A stretch of DNA of 64,000 bases from assembly GCA_905216055.1 (NCBI GenBank), contig CAJMSH010000004.1, positions 124,001 through 188,000 on the forward strand, given 5' to 3'. Numbering within the stretch: position 1 is the first letter of the stretch; every line of letters starts with the position of its first letter. Below are positions 1 through 8,986 of this stretch, piece after piece. The position numbers and the translations under genes were made by a program. The notes under the pieces were generated by a model. That model was not told the DNA's origin, made no database searches, and saw nothing but the letters and a program-made list of their open reading frames with translations. The stretch is from an uncultured bacterium (GTDB lineage: Bacteria > Cyanobacteriota > Vampirovibrionia > Gastranaerophilales > Gastranaerophilaceae).

Positions 1-185
1 TAATAAACAGTTCCGTTTTCTCTCGCCGTAATTATTGCAGTTATGATACCTGCTTTATTAAGATTGACAATTCCTTGCCCGTCTTTGGCATTAAAAGTTT
101 TGTATTCATGACCGTTTTCATCAAATGTCAGACTTCCGTCTGTTAATACTCCATCGACGTCAAAAGCTACAAGTTTAATTGTCAT
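1..185 (-). CDS. kdsC: 3-deoxy-D-manno-octulosonate 8-phosphate phosphatase KdsC (5' part only)
   Basis: The first 61 codons are present and the rest lies outside the window. The product begins MTIKLVAFDVDGVLTDG, the DxDG(V/T)LTDG motif I of HAD subfamily IIIA phosphatases, followed by the K-x-F-x-x-K-D-G-Q-G-I block typical of KdsC. Family knowledge: KdsC removes the phosphate from Kdo-8-phosphate in the cytoplasm during synthesis of the LPS inner core sugar Kdo. It starts one base after the stop of the upstream gene kdsD on the same strand, so the two are probably translated together and act in consecutive parts of one pathway. This pair is good evidence for an LPS-type outer membrane. Confidence 0.88.
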   Translation of the reverse strand, partial: MTIKLVAFDVDGVLTDGSLTFDENGHEYKTFNAKDGQGIVNLNKAGIITAIITARENGTVY

Positions 186-186
186 T

Positions 187-1173
187 TTACGCCACCCCGG
201 CTTTCAACAAATCGTGAATATGAATAACACCTATCGGTTTGTTATTTTCATCAACAACAGCGAGTGCGGTGATTGAATATTTTTCCATAAGATTAAGAGC
301 GCTTGCACCGTAATCTGTTTTAGAAATATGTTTAGGATTAACTGACATAACGTCTTTTGCAAGCAGAGGTCTTATATTTTGATATTTAATAAGTGTTCTT
401 CTGATATCTCCGTCTGTTAATACACCTGTTAAAATTCCTTCAGAATTTACAATCATTGCCATACCGAGTTTCTTTTCTGAAATCAGTTGTATAACGTCAG
501 CAAATGTGTCGTTTTCTTTTGCTATCGGAAGTTTTTCAGGTTCTGTAAGCATCAAATCTGCAACTTTATAAGTAAAGCCTTTACCTAAAGCTCCTGACGG
601 ATGGAAAATTAAGAAATCTTGTTCCGAAAATCCTCTTTTTTCAAGTAAACATACTGCAAGAGCATCGCCCATCGCAAGGGTTGCAGTTGTACTTGCTGTT
701 GGGGCTTTATTGAGAGGGCAAGCTTCTTTTTCAACTGAAATATCAAGAGTTACGTCTGATGAATGAGCCAGTGTAGAATCCATTTTCCCTGTCATTCCAA
801 TCATTGTTACTCCAAATCTTTTTATTAATGGCAAAAGATTTAGTAATTCTTGAGTTTCCCCACTGTTAGAAATTGCTATGACAACATCATTTCTTGTAAT
901 TATACCGGAATCTCCGTGGGTGCTTTCTGCAGGATGAAGAAAATATGCAGGAGTACCTGTTGATGTCAAAGTAGCTGCGATTTTTCGTCCGATAAGTCCT
1001 GATTTTCCCATTCCTGTTACAATTACTCGACCTTTGCAATTAAAAAGGATATCTATTGCTTTATCAAATTCTTCTCCTATATTATTTTTAAGTCTAAGAA
1101 TTGAATTCGCTTCTATATCGAGAACTTCTTTTGCTAAATCATTTATTTCGCGTTTATTCATAGTTATTTCCAT
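187..1173 (-). CDS. kdsD: D-arabinose-5-phosphate isomerase (KdsD/KpsF family)
   Basis: A 328-residue protein of normal length for the family. Residues about 35-165 form a SIS sugar-phosphate isomerase domain with the G-M-G-K-S-G-L-I-G-R-K-I-A-A-T block, H-P-A-E-S-T-H-G-D-S-G and S-N-S-G-E-T. Two CBS domains follow (about 210-265 and 275-328). The family converts ribulose-5-phosphate to arabinose-5-phosphate, the precursor of Kdo. The start at 1173 is preceded by a GGGGGA Shine-Dalgarno seven bases upstream; a second Met lies four codons in. kdsC follows immediately. Confidence 0.93.
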   Translation of the reverse strand: MEITMNKREINDLAKEVLDIEANSILRLKNNIGEEFDKAIDILFNCKGRVIVTGMGKSGLIGRKIAATLTSTGTPAYFLHPAESTHGDSGIITRNDVVIAISNSGETQELLNLLPLIKRFGVTMIGMTGKMDSTLAHSSDVTLDISVEKEACPLNKAPTASTTATLAMGDALAVCLLEKRGFSEQDFLIFHPSGALGKGFTYKVADLMLTEPEKLPIAKENDTFADVIQLISEKKLGMAMIVNSEGILTGVLTDGDIRRTLIKYQNIRPLLAKDVMSVNPKHISKTDYGASALNLMEKYSITALAVVDENNKPIGVIHIHDLLKAGVA

Positions 1174-1280
1174 TTATTTATCCCCCAACAATTGAAATTA
1201 TATAATAAATATCCTATAAAAGTATTATTTTAGTGAAAAATATTTAATTTTTGTAAAAAAATTATCGTTTTTTTTTTAAT

Positions 1281-1544
1281 ATGAGACAAAATTATTATTT
1301 TAAATTTAAAAATTCTAAAAATCAGATTGATAAATTTAAAAAATTTGTAGAGAAGCATGATTGTTCAAATGTAACTGTTGATTTTTCTTCATTAAATATA
1401 TTTGAAGCTTTAAAATATTTAGTTTTGTTATCTGCATATCATTTTCAGAAATATCCGTCGGGGAAATTAAAATGTTCGGGCTTAAACAGTGATATAAGCC
1501 TGTTTACAGATGATTTGTTAATGAAAAATTTAGAATTTGTGTAA
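1281..1544 (+). CDS. small hypothetical protein, 87 aa
   Basis: I do not recognise this family. The 87-residue product is soluble and Lys/Phe-rich with no signal peptide or membrane segment; residues 20-50 could form an alpha/beta unit. No Shine-Dalgarno is visible: the ATG follows a run of ten T (about 1268-1277) and AAT. It lies divergent from kdsD and 39 bases before the next gene. Codon use resembles that of the neighbours, so I keep it as probably real. Confidence 0.5.
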   Translation: MRQNYYFKFKNSKNQIDKFKKFVEKHDCSNVTVDFSSLNIFEALKYLVLLSAYHFQKYPSGKLKCSGLNSDISLFTDDLLMKNLEFV

Positions 1545-1583
1545 ATTAGCGCAAAAAATTTTTTTCAGGAGTTTTGTATAGGC

Positions 1584-2906
1584 ATGGCTAAGATAGATGC
1601 GATAAATCAAAAAATAATTGCACAATCTGTTCAAACTAAAACTAATCAAGCAGATGTGCCTAAAAATATAGAGGAAACAGAGAAAAAAGAGAGTGTCTCT
1701 GATAAAAGTAAAAACTACAAAGTTGCGGCTGCTGCTGTTGCAAGTATTGCTATTGCCGGAATTTTGATAGCAAATAGAAACAGAATCGGAAATTTATTTA
1801 AAGGGGCAGGACGTAATAGTGAAAAAGCTTCATCAATTGCAGATGATACTTCAAAAGCGATTGGAAAAGAAAACAAGCTACCTAAAGTAGATACACCACA
1901 GCCTGATACTCCTGTTCCAAAAACAGAGGGTAAACCTCAAACTCAGAATGTAGAAACTCCTGCTCAAAAAGCAGAAGAGCCTGCAAAAACACCTGAGGAA
2001 CCGATCAAATCACCTGAAAATTCAAATGTAAATCCGGATAATAAAAAATCGGAATTAAATTCAACTGAAGTTGATGAAGCAGATAAAGGGTTTAATTTTG
2101 ATGATTCTAATGAAGTAATATATAACAATGATGATGACATTTTGGATGATAATGTTTATACACCTCCGGTTCCAAAATTGATTGATAAAATTGTTTCGTA
2201 TGATGAAAATTATGAAAAATTAAGGAGAGAAAAAGAAGCTCCTATAATGGACAAGGTTAAGGAAATTTTTGCACGATTTAGAGATGATAAAGAATCCGCT
2301 CCTGAATTTAACAAATATCGTCCGGAAAATGTTATTTTCCCTGAACATGTTTCTCCTCCGATAAAACCTGATTTAAGAGAACTTGAGGATGAAGATTTTG
2401 ATGCAGTCATGTCGTTTGTTGAGAATTATCAGTATAATGCAAAAATGCGTGCAGGTATTGATGTCTCTGATGTTGATGAAGTTAAACGTTTAAAAAGACT
2501 TATTGATGAGGCAGAACCATTAGAAGAAGAAACTTATGTTTATCGTGCAATAAGAACTCATGAATTATGGGGTAATCATAATGAATACGAATTTTCAAAA
2601 GATATGGAAATTGGTGATACTCTAAAAGACAGAGCATTTGTCGCAACTTCTCGTTCTTATGATGTTGATATCGCAGGTGGAGATCCTAAAAATTGGGATG
2701 AAAGATTGCAAAATTACGGACTTATTATGAGAATACGTTTGCTAAAAGGAACAAAAGGTTTGGATTGCAGACGTTGTTCAATGATGGATTCTGATAGAGG
2801 AGTTAATGCTACTTACATATTACCTCCTGGTTCGGAATTTAAAATAAGAGCTTATGATGCTCCGAGAAAAATATTGTCTTGCGATTACATTTTGCCAAAT
2901 TCTTAA
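1584..2906 (+). CDS. membrane-anchored protein with ADP-ribosyltransferase-like C-terminal domain
   Basis: 440 residues. Residues about 46-65 are an Ala/Ile-rich hydrophobic helix followed by basic residues, so a single membrane anchor near the N-terminus. Residues 95-150 are a Pro/Glu/Lys linker and 165-200 are acidic. The C-terminal 125 residues resemble the ADP-ribosyltransferase fold: Y-R-A at 320-322 (usual R-G), G-D-T-L-K-D-R-A-F-V-A-T-S at 344-356 in place of the usual F-x-S-T-S, and Y-I-L-P-P-G-S-E-F-K-I at 411-421, the position of the E-x-E-x-L-L-P-x-G strand. The catalytic E-x-E is N-A-T here (408-410), so the domain may be inactive or use other residues. The Shine-Dalgarno AGGAG lies at 1567-1571, twelve bases before the ATG. 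The ART call is inference from motif order. Confidence 0.6.
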   Translation: MAKIDAINQKIIAQSVQTKTNQADVPKNIEETEKKESVSDKSKNYKVAAAAVASIAIAGILIANRNRIGNLFKGAGRNSEKASSIADDTSKAIGKENKLPKVDTPQPDTPVPKTEGKPQTQNVETPAQKAEEPAKTPEEPIKSPENSNVNPDNKKSELNSTEVDEADKGFNFDDSNEVIYNNDDDILDDNVYTPPVPKLIDKIVSYDENYEKLRREKEAPIMDKVKEIFARFRDDKESAPEFNKYRPENVIFPEHVSPPIKPDLRELEDEDFDAVMSFVENYQYNAKMRAGIDVSDVDEVKRLKRLIDEAEPLEEETYVYRAIRTHELWGNHNEYEFSKDMEIGDTLKDRAFVATSRSYDVDIAGGDPKNWDERLQNYGLIMRIRLLKGTKGLDCRRCSMMDSDRGVNATYILPPGSEFKIRAYDAPRKILSCDYILPNS

Positions 2907-2972
2907 TTAATGTTTAAAAATTTGTGTTATAATTCCTTTGTTTTGAATTATTAATTAAGGAGATTATTTATA

Positions 2973-4304
2973 ATGATTGAACATTTGCATAATATTGTTC
3001 AAAATCATGCGGTTTTGATTTCCGGTTCAATACTTATTATTGCGTATATATTTATTGCAACCGAAAAAATTTCAAAAGTTACAATCGCATTATTGGGAGC
3101 TGTAATCACAATTTTACTTGGACTTGTTAGCCAGACAAAGTCTTTAGGTGATGTGATTAATCCTAATTATTTTATAAATTATGTTGATTTTAATGTAATA
3201 TTTTTGCTTGTTTCAATGATGATAATAGTTAGTATTGCAACAAGAAGCGGAATGTTTAACTGGGTCGCAAATGAGCTTTTAAAATTAACAAAAGGACATC
3301 CGAAACTTGTTCTTTTAACTTTGGGAATTTTTACGGCAGTAACTTCTGCATTTTTAGATAATGTGACAACTGTAATTCTTGTTATGCCTGTTACATTTTT
3401 TATTGCTGAACAGCTTGATATAAATCCTTTACCGTTTTTGATTACGGAAATTTTTTCATCAAATATCGGAGGAACAGCTACCCTTATCGGTGATCCTCCA
3501 AATATTATAATCGGTAGTGCTGCAGGTTTTTCATTTATGGATTTTTTGAATGAATTGACAGGTGTTGTTGCTGTAATTTTATTTGCAATTGTTTTATTGA
3601 TGATGTTTATTTTTAGAAAATCACTTGTTGCAAATCCTGATAAAATGAAAGCTGTTGCAAATTTAGATAATTCTAAAACAATTACTGATATTCCTTTAAT
3701 GATAAGAAGCGCAATAGTTCTTGTTTGTGTAATATTAGGTTTTGTTTTACATGATGTTACTCATATTGAAACTTGTATTACTGCAATGTTAGGGGCAAGT
3801 GTTTTGCTTTTGTTTGAAAAACCAAAAGATATATTGTGCGATGTTGAATGGAATACGATATTTTTCTTTATCGGTTTGTTTATAATTATTGGCGGATTAG
3901 AGGCATCTGGCGGAATTTATCTGATGGCTCAATGGATTTTAAAGGTTACTCAAGGCTCTGAAACTGCGGCATCTATGCTTATTTTATGGGCATCAGGTTT
4001 AATTTCAGGTGTAATTGATAATATCCCATATACAGCAACAATGGCCCCGATGCTTTCAGAAATTCAAAAAACAATGGGAGCTGATTATACTTATCCATTG
4101 TGGTGGTGCTTGTCATTGGGCGCTTGCTTAGGCGGTAATATGACAATTATCGGTGCTGCCGCAAATGTTATTGTATCTGAAACTTCAGCACATAAAGGTC
4201 ACAAAATAGAATTTATGAAATTCTTGAAATACGGCGTTGTGACTATGTTAATCTCATTAATTATAAGCTCTGTATATGTTTATGTAAGATTTTTAATCAA
4301 ATAA
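2973..4304 (+). CDS. ArsB/NhaD-family ion transporter
   Basis: 443 residues, almost entirely hydrophobic, with about 11-12 predicted membrane segments. The family signatures D-N-V-T-T-V-I-L-V-M-P (about residues 128-138) and S-N-I-G-G-T-A-T-L-I-G-D-P-P-N (about 162-176) are intact, as is the second-half counterpart with D-N-I-P-Y-T-A-T-M-A-P. The ArsB/NhaD superfamily includes Na+/H+ antiporters, arsenite pumps and the P-protein/CitT-like permeases; substrate cannot be set from sequence alone. No ars genes are adjacent. A strong AAGGAG lies ten bases upstream of the ATG and a TATAAT box is at about 2929. It stands alone, convergent with the efflux operon. Confidence 0.85.
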   Translation: MIEHLHNIVQNHAVLISGSILIIAYIFIATEKISKVTIALLGAVITILLGLVSQTKSLGDVINPNYFINYVDFNVIFLLVSMMIIVSIATRSGMFNWVANELLKLTKGHPKLVLLTLGIFTAVTSAFLDNVTTVILVMPVTFFIAEQLDINPLPFLITEIFSSNIGGTATLIGDPPNIIIGSAAGFSFMDFLNELTGVVAVILFAIVLLMMFIFRKSLVANPDKMKAVANLDNSKTITDIPLMIRSAIVLVCVILGFVLHDVTHIETCITAMLGASVLLLFEKPKDILCDVEWNTIFFFIGLFIIIGGLEASGGIYLMAQWILKVTQGSETAASMLILWASGLISGVIDNIPYTATMAPMLSEIQKTMGADYTYPLWWCLSLGACLGGNMTIIGAAANVIVSETSAHKGHKIEFMKFLKYGVVTMLISLIISSVYVYVRFLIK

Positions 4305-4323
4305 TTTAATTGTCGTTTATAAA

Positions 4324-5889
4324 TTATTGATTTTTTTCAGTAACATTTTCAGTAACAGGTTTTGGTTTTTTATATTTAATGAGGAATAACAAAGGAAGTA
4401 CAGCAACTGCCATAAATGCAAGTACTGTAAATGCGTCGAAGAATGATGCAAGCTTTGCTTGTTGTAACATTTGATTATATAATGTTCCGCCGGCTTTTTT
4501 CGCTGCAACAACTTCAGGGTAATGAATTAAAAATTTTGATTTTACAGCGGCAAGTTTGTATTGAAACATTGGATTATGCGGAGTTAAATTTTCAACAAGA
4601 TAAGTTTGTCTTACCTGAGAAACTCTTGCAATAAATGTAGCTGAAGCAGAAGTTGCAATAGCTGTTATAAGGTTTTTGAATAATGCGTGCAAAGATGCTG
4701 CATCTGCGTTTTTAGAAGCAGGAAGAGTTTGGAATGACAATGCCGTAATCGGTACAAACGCCATTGGAACTCCAATACATAACAATAAGTTTGGTAATAC
4801 AACGCTTTCTATTGAAGATGTTGTATTTAATTGTGTAAGCATCAATAAAGAAACTGATATTGTTAAAAATCCTGCTGTTGCCATAATTTTTGGCTTGATA
4901 AATCTTGAAACTTCCCCAAATAAAAGCAAGCAAACAAGACATACAAGAGATCTCGGGAACATTGATAACCCTGATTTTGAAGGGCTGTATCCCAAAAGAC
5001 TTTGAACAAACATCGGAACAAGAAGTAATGTAGAATAAATTGTAACGTTAATGAATGAGCTCATCAATGTTCCAAACATGAAGTTTCTATCTTTAAATAC
5101 TCTGATGTCGATTACAGGATATTTGTATTCTAATTCCCATACATAAAAGAACACAAATGAAAAAACGCAAACTCCTGTTGTCCAACAAATCCAAGTTGTA
5201 TCAAACCAATTATATTGTTGTCCTTTATCGAGTACAATTTGCATACAACTCATTGCAATGACAATTGCACTATATCCTATTATATCAAATTTTTTATTAT
5301 ATTTTTGTTTTTGCGGCTTGTCATTTGGAACAAACATTTTTACAAGTGCAAATGAAATCATGCATAAAGGGATATTCATAATAAAAATCCATTGCCAAGA
5401 CCAGTTATCTGTTAAATATCCTCCGAAAAATGGTCCTGCAAGTGGTGAAAACATCGCTGCTACACCAAATAAACCCATTGCAATACCTCTTTGCTCCGGT
5501 GGGAATATCTCCAATAAAACAGCTTGACAAAGCGGTAAAATTGCACCACTTCCAATCCCTTGAACAAGTCTTGCGACAATTAATGCTTGCAGGTTTGGAG
5601 CAAGTATACAAAGTAAGCATCCAAGAGCAAATATCCAAATGCTATAAAATAACAATAATTTTTTGCCTATTAGTCTGACAAGATAACCTGTAATTGGAAG
5701 CATTAGTCCTCCAGAAATGATATAACAGGTAATTACTGTATTTGTTTCATATTGGGTTGCTCCGTAAAATCCTGCAATATGTGGTTGGCTTACGTTTGTT
5801 GCAGAAGATGCTGCAAGAGCCAAAAAAGCAGGAAGCAATACGGATATTGCAACTATGTAGGGGTTTATTTGTTTTTTTGATTCTTCCAT
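4324..5889 (-). CDS. emrB: DHA2-family MFS multidrug exporter (EmrB type)
   Basis: 521 residues with 14 predicted membrane helices. The N-terminal helix carries the family block A-S-S-A-T-N-V-S-Q-P-H-I-A-G, and R-L-I-G-K-K and G-S-G-A-I-L-P are the loop 2-3 and motif C regions of drug:H+ antiporters. The start overlaps the stop of the HlyD-type gene by one base (TAATG), indicating translational coupling. The inner-membrane antiporter is expected to work with the adaptor encoded upstream and the TolC-type channel across the divergent promoter, forming a tripartite EmrAB-TolC-like pump. Substrates are unknown. Confidence 0.92.
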   Translation of the reverse strand: MEESKKQINPYIVAISVLLPAFLALAASSATNVSQPHIAGFYGATQYETNTVITCYIISGGLMLPITGYLVRLIGKKLLLFYSIWIFALGCLLCILAPNLQALIVARLVQGIGSGAILPLCQAVLLEIFPPEQRGIAMGLFGVAAMFSPLAGPFFGGYLTDNWSWQWIFIMNIPLCMISFALVKMFVPNDKPQKQKYNKKFDIIGYSAIVIAMSCMQIVLDKGQQYNWFDTTWICWTTGVCVFSFVFFYVWELEYKYPVIDIRVFKDRNFMFGTLMSSFINVTIYSTLLLVPMFVQSLLGYSPSKSGLSMFPRSLVCLVCLLLFGEVSRFIKPKIMATAGFLTISVSLLMLTQLNTTSSIESVVLPNLLLCIGVPMAFVPITALSFQTLPASKNADAASLHALFKNLITAIATSASATFIARVSQVRQTYLVENLTPHNPMFQYKLAAVKSKFLIHYPEVVAAKKAGGTLYNQMLQQAKLASFFDAFTVLAFMAVAVLPLLFLIKYKKPKPVTENVTEKNQ

Positions 5890-7004
5890 TATCTGATTTT
5901 AACCTTTGGTACTACTGACATGCCAGGTACTATGTTGTAATTTCTAATGTCTTCATCAAACATAATTTTTACAGGTACACGTTGTACAATTTTTACATAA
6001 CTACCTACGGCGTTTTCAGGTGGGAATAGACTAGATTTTGCACCTGTTGAACGTTGAATACTGTCAACATGTCCTTTGAAACGTTTCCCAGGATATGTAT
6101 CAACTTTGATAGATACTGGTTGACCTTTTTTCATGTGAGTTAATTGAATTTCTTTAAAGTTTGCAATTACCCATACATGTTCAGGAACAATGTTCATTAA
6201 AGGTTGACCTACTTGTAAGTAATTACCTTTTTCAACACTTCTTGCTGATACCATTCCTGATTGAGGTGCGTATATTTTTGTATATGAAAGGTCAAGTTTT
6301 GCTTGTTCAACTTCTGCTTCCAATTTTTGAATTTCAGCTTGAACAGCTTCAGCTTTTGCTTTATTTGATTCTAATGCTGATTGCATTGCTTTAGATTTTT
6401 CTGTTGCAGCTTTATGGTTAGCTTGAGCTACTGTGTAATGTGTTTCGCTGTTATCGTAATCTTGTTTTGAAACAATACCTGCTTTGTACATATCTGTGTA
6501 TCTTTTGTGGTCTTTTGTTGCAAAACTTAATTTTGATTCTGCTGAATTTACATCTTCAAATGATTGTTGAACGTTTGATCCGCCTTCATCAATTTGTTTT
6601 TTAGTTACTTCTAATTGAGCTTTAGCTTCTGCAAGTTTTGCTTCTGCTTGATGTAATTTTACTTCATAATCAGCAGGATCGATTTCTACTAATAATTGTC
6701 CTGCTTTTACGTTATCATTATCATCTACAAGCAGATTGATTACCGGACCTGATACACGAGGTGCAACCGATATCAATCTGCCTTCAACAAAGGCATCATC
6801 TGTTGATTGATAAAATGTTGCGTGAATTGCAAGGAAAATACCCATTAATAAAAGAATTGTTGCAGTTATTACAGGTACAAAAACTCTTTTTTTCTTATAT
6901 TCCGGGCGTCTTTTCTTTGCGTTTTCTTTTCTTTCTTTTAATCTTTCTTTTGCTTTTTCTTCAAATTGTTCATCGTGAATTTTGTTTTGGGGTTTGTTTG
7001 TCAT
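5889..7004 (-). CDS. emrA: HlyD/EmrA-type membrane fusion protein
   Basis: 371 residues: a basic cytoplasmic N-terminus (about 1-45, rich in Lys/Arg/Glu), one membrane helix (about 46-66), a biotinyl-lipoyl-like half motif (V-A-P-R-V-S-G-P-V), a long alpha-helical coiled-coil hairpin (about 120-240) and the returning lipoyl half with Y-A-P-Q-S-G-M-V, then a beta-barrel domain. This is the standard order of periplasmic adaptors. GAGGTG lies a few bases upstream of the ATG. It sits between the MarR regulator and the antiporter in one operon. Confidence 0.93.
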   Translation of the reverse strand: MTNKPQNKIHDEQFEEKAKERLKERKENAKKRRPEYKKKRVFVPVITATILLLMGIFLAIHATFYQSTDDAFVEGRLISVAPRVSGPVINLLVDDNDNVKAGQLLVEIDPADYEVKLHQAEAKLAEAKAQLEVTKKQIDEGGSNVQQSFEDVNSAESKLSFATKDHKRYTDMYKAGIVSKQDYDNSETHYTVAQANHKAATEKSKAMQSALESNKAKAEAVQAEIQKLEAEVEQAKLDLSYTKIYAPQSGMVSARSVEKGNYLQVGQPLMNIVPEHVWVIANFKEIQLTHMKKGQPVSIKVDTYPGKRFKGHVDSIQRSTGAKSSLFPPENAVGSYVKIVQRVPVKIMFDEDIRNYNIVPGMSVVPKVKIR

Positions 7005-7018
7005 ATTTCACCTCTTAT

Positions 7019-7477
7019 TTATATTTGCATATTTAATTTTTCTTCTAAATTAGTTTTAATTTTGTTTAATACATTTAAGCAACTTATTAATTCTTCGTCA
7101 GTTACTCCTTCAACCGTGTTTTGCCAATGTTCTAAAACAGTTGGTAAAACCATTTCATAAGCTTGTTTGCCTTTTTCTGTAATATTAATTTTGAAAATTT
7201 TTCTTTTATTTGAGTCAGGAGTTTTAGTTATTAATTCTTTTTCCTCAAGTATTTTTATAATTCTTGTAATGTTCGGTCTGTCTTTAAGAGTAAGAGCTCC
7301 AATTTGTCTTTGATATAAACCGTCATGGTCTAAGATTGCTGTTAAAACTGTAAATTGTTCAGGTGTGATAGGAAATTCTGCTTTGCTGAATTTTTGGTTA
7401 GCAATAGCGCGTACCATTTTCCCTACACGTACTAATTTCATTCCGATTCTACTTTTTAATAAATTAATCTTGTCCAT
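7019..7477 (-). CDS. MarR-family transcriptional regulator of the efflux operon
   Basis: 152 residues with the MarR winged-helix layout: the recognition region G-L-Y-Q-R-Q-I-G-A-L-T-L-K-D-R-P-N-I-T-R and the wing with T-P-D-S-N-K-R-K-I-F (about residues 65-110), flanked by dimerisation helices. It is first in the operon before emrA-emrB and divergent from the tolC-like gene. A perfect 14-4-14 palindrome begins four bases before its start codon, so it probably represses both operons and itself, with ligands relieving repression. No clear Shine-Dalgarno is visible because the palindrome occupies that position. Confidence 0.9.
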   Translation of the reverse strand: MDKINLLKSRIGMKLVRVGKMVRAIANQKFSKAEFPITPEQFTVLTAILDHDGLYQRQIGALTLKDRPNITRIIKILEEKELITKTPDSNKRKIFKINITEKGKQAYEMVLPTVLEHWQNTVEGVTDEELISCLNVLNKIKTNLEEKLNMQI

Positions 7478-7481
7478 GATT

Positions 7482-7513
7482 TTTCTTTGTGTTATTATGA
7501 TAACACAAAGAAA
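7482..7513. promoter_or_regulatory. Perfect 14-4-14 palindrome, probable MarR operator
   Basis: Left arm TTTCTTTGTGTTAT (7482-7495), four-base spacer, right arm its exact reverse complement (7500-7513). On the plus strand a promoter can be read as TTGTCC (7470-7475), 17 bases, TATTAT (7493-7498); the -10 box lies inside the palindrome. On the minus strand the palindrome ends four bases from the marR start. Dimeric MarR proteins bind such sites, so one site can control both directions. The assignment to this MarR is inference from position. Confidence 0.75.
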
Positions 7514-7533
7514 TTCAAAAGGAAATATAAAAT

Positions 7534-8922
7534 ATGAAAAATTTTAAAATATTATTAACCCTGTTTATTTTGCTGTGTACTTTCAACGTTGCAGCAGAAG
7601 CAAGAACAAAGAAAAATACCCCGGATTATAGAATGGAATATTTAAATATTAATTGGTGGGAAAAATATAAAGATCCTGTTTTGACAGATTATATTACAAC
7701 TGCTTTCAAAAATAATCAGGATTTAAAAATTGCAACACTTAATGTTAAACAATCCGAACAAGTTGTTAAAATGGCTTTTGCAGGTCAGTTACCTCAATTA
7801 GGTTTTCAAGGAGATTTATTCCGTGATTTTACATCTTCAACTGTCAAGTTCGGTGATGTTGTAATCCCTGATTACAAACAGAGCAATTTCTTCTTACCTT
7901 TGACAATGAGTTACGAAATTGATATCTGGGGTGAAAATTATTTGAAGACCAAGGCTATTAAAAAGCAACTTGAAATTGTTAAACAAAATGAAAGAGCTTC
8001 TTATATTTCATTGACATCTGCAGTTGCTGCTCAATATTTTAATCTTATTAAATTTGACCAGTTGATTAAGGATCAGCAAGCTCTTGTAAAACTTCAAAGT
8101 GAAATTGTTCATCTTGAAGAAATAAAATATAAAAACGGTTTGTGTCCGGTTACTGAATTAATGGATGAAAAACAACTTTTAACTCAGTTAAAATCTGAAT
8201 TAAATGTTTATGTTGATAAAAGATTAATTATTGCAAGAGAATTAGGTGTTTTGACAGGTTTGAGAGAAAAAGATTTGTCAGAAATGGCAAGATCAGATTA
8301 CTCAAAAATAGCTTTGTTACCATTGCCTGATGCTATTAATGCTGAGGTTATTCAATACAGACCTGATTATTTAAAAGCTGAAGATTATATTGAAAAAATC
8401 GGTATTGATGCAAAAGTTGCAAGACGTGATTTCTTACCAAAATTTGTTTTATACGGTCAGGTTGGTTTCAGTTCTTATAATTTAAATAACGTATTTGGTA
8501 GTCACACATTCAAGTCATTAGCAGGGGTTATGCCTTCATTAGACTTGTTTACAGGTGGTGCTAAAATGGCTCGTTTGAGATGGACAAAACTTGAGTTAGA
8601 AAAAGCTCAACAAATGTATGAAAAAACTATTTTAACATCAATTCAAGAAGTTAATGATTCTCTTGGTGGTGCAAAAACTAGAGAAGCAAATTATAAGGAA
8701 AGTGTAAAACGTTATAATCTTGAAAATGAAAAATATGCTTTAGCTGATAAGAAGTTTAATATTGGTGCTAAATCTAATCTTGATTTAATGAAAGATACTG
8801 AAAGGTTGTTAGTTGCTGACAAAGATAAAGTTAGCTGCCAAGTAAATTACTTATTATCAACATTGGATATTTATAAAGCAGTTGGCGGAAAAGATTTCAC
8901 AACAATCAACGATAATTTATAA
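7534..8922 (+). CDS. TolC/NodT-type outer membrane efflux channel
   Basis: 462 residues with a cleavable signal peptide (cleavage likely after A-E-A, about residue 23) and no lipobox. Two outer-membrane-efflux repeats follow, with long helical regions and the conserved opening W-W-E-K-Y-K-D-P-V-L (about 42-51), typical of the NodT/OprM branch. The channel is the outer-membrane part of a tripartite pump. It is divergent from marR-emrA-emrB and shares their palindromic operator region, so it is very likely their partner. AAAGGA lies about ten bases upstream of the ATG. Confidence 0.92.
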   Translation: MKNFKILLTLFILLCTFNVAAEARTKKNTPDYRMEYLNINWWEKYKDPVLTDYITTAFKNNQDLKIATLNVKQSEQVVKMAFAGQLPQLGFQGDLFRDFTSSTVKFGDVVIPDYKQSNFFLPLTMSYEIDIWGENYLKTKAIKKQLEIVKQNERASYISLTSAVAAQYFNLIKFDQLIKDQQALVKLQSEIVHLEEIKYKNGLCPVTELMDEKQLLTQLKSELNVYVDKRLIIARELGVLTGLREKDLSEMARSDYSKIALLPLPDAINAEVIQYRPDYLKAEDYIEKIGIDAKVARRDFLPKFVLYGQVGFSSYNLNNVFGSHTFKSLAGVMPSLDLFTGGAKMARLRWTKLELEKAQQMYEKTILTSIQEVNDSLGGAKTREANYKESVKRYNLENEKYALADKKFNIGAKSNLDLMKDTERLLVADKDKVSCQVNYLLSTLDIYKAVGGKDFTTINDNL

Positions 8923-8986
8923 ATTAACCTGATATATAACACATAAGTATAATTCTTTTTGTATAAAAAAATGTTTAAATTTTTAT

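Noticed and set aside
1268..1277. T10 tract before the 87-residue gene as a phase-variation switch
   Set aside because: It is outside the coding frame in a generally T-rich leader; no promoter spacing depends on it that I can show.
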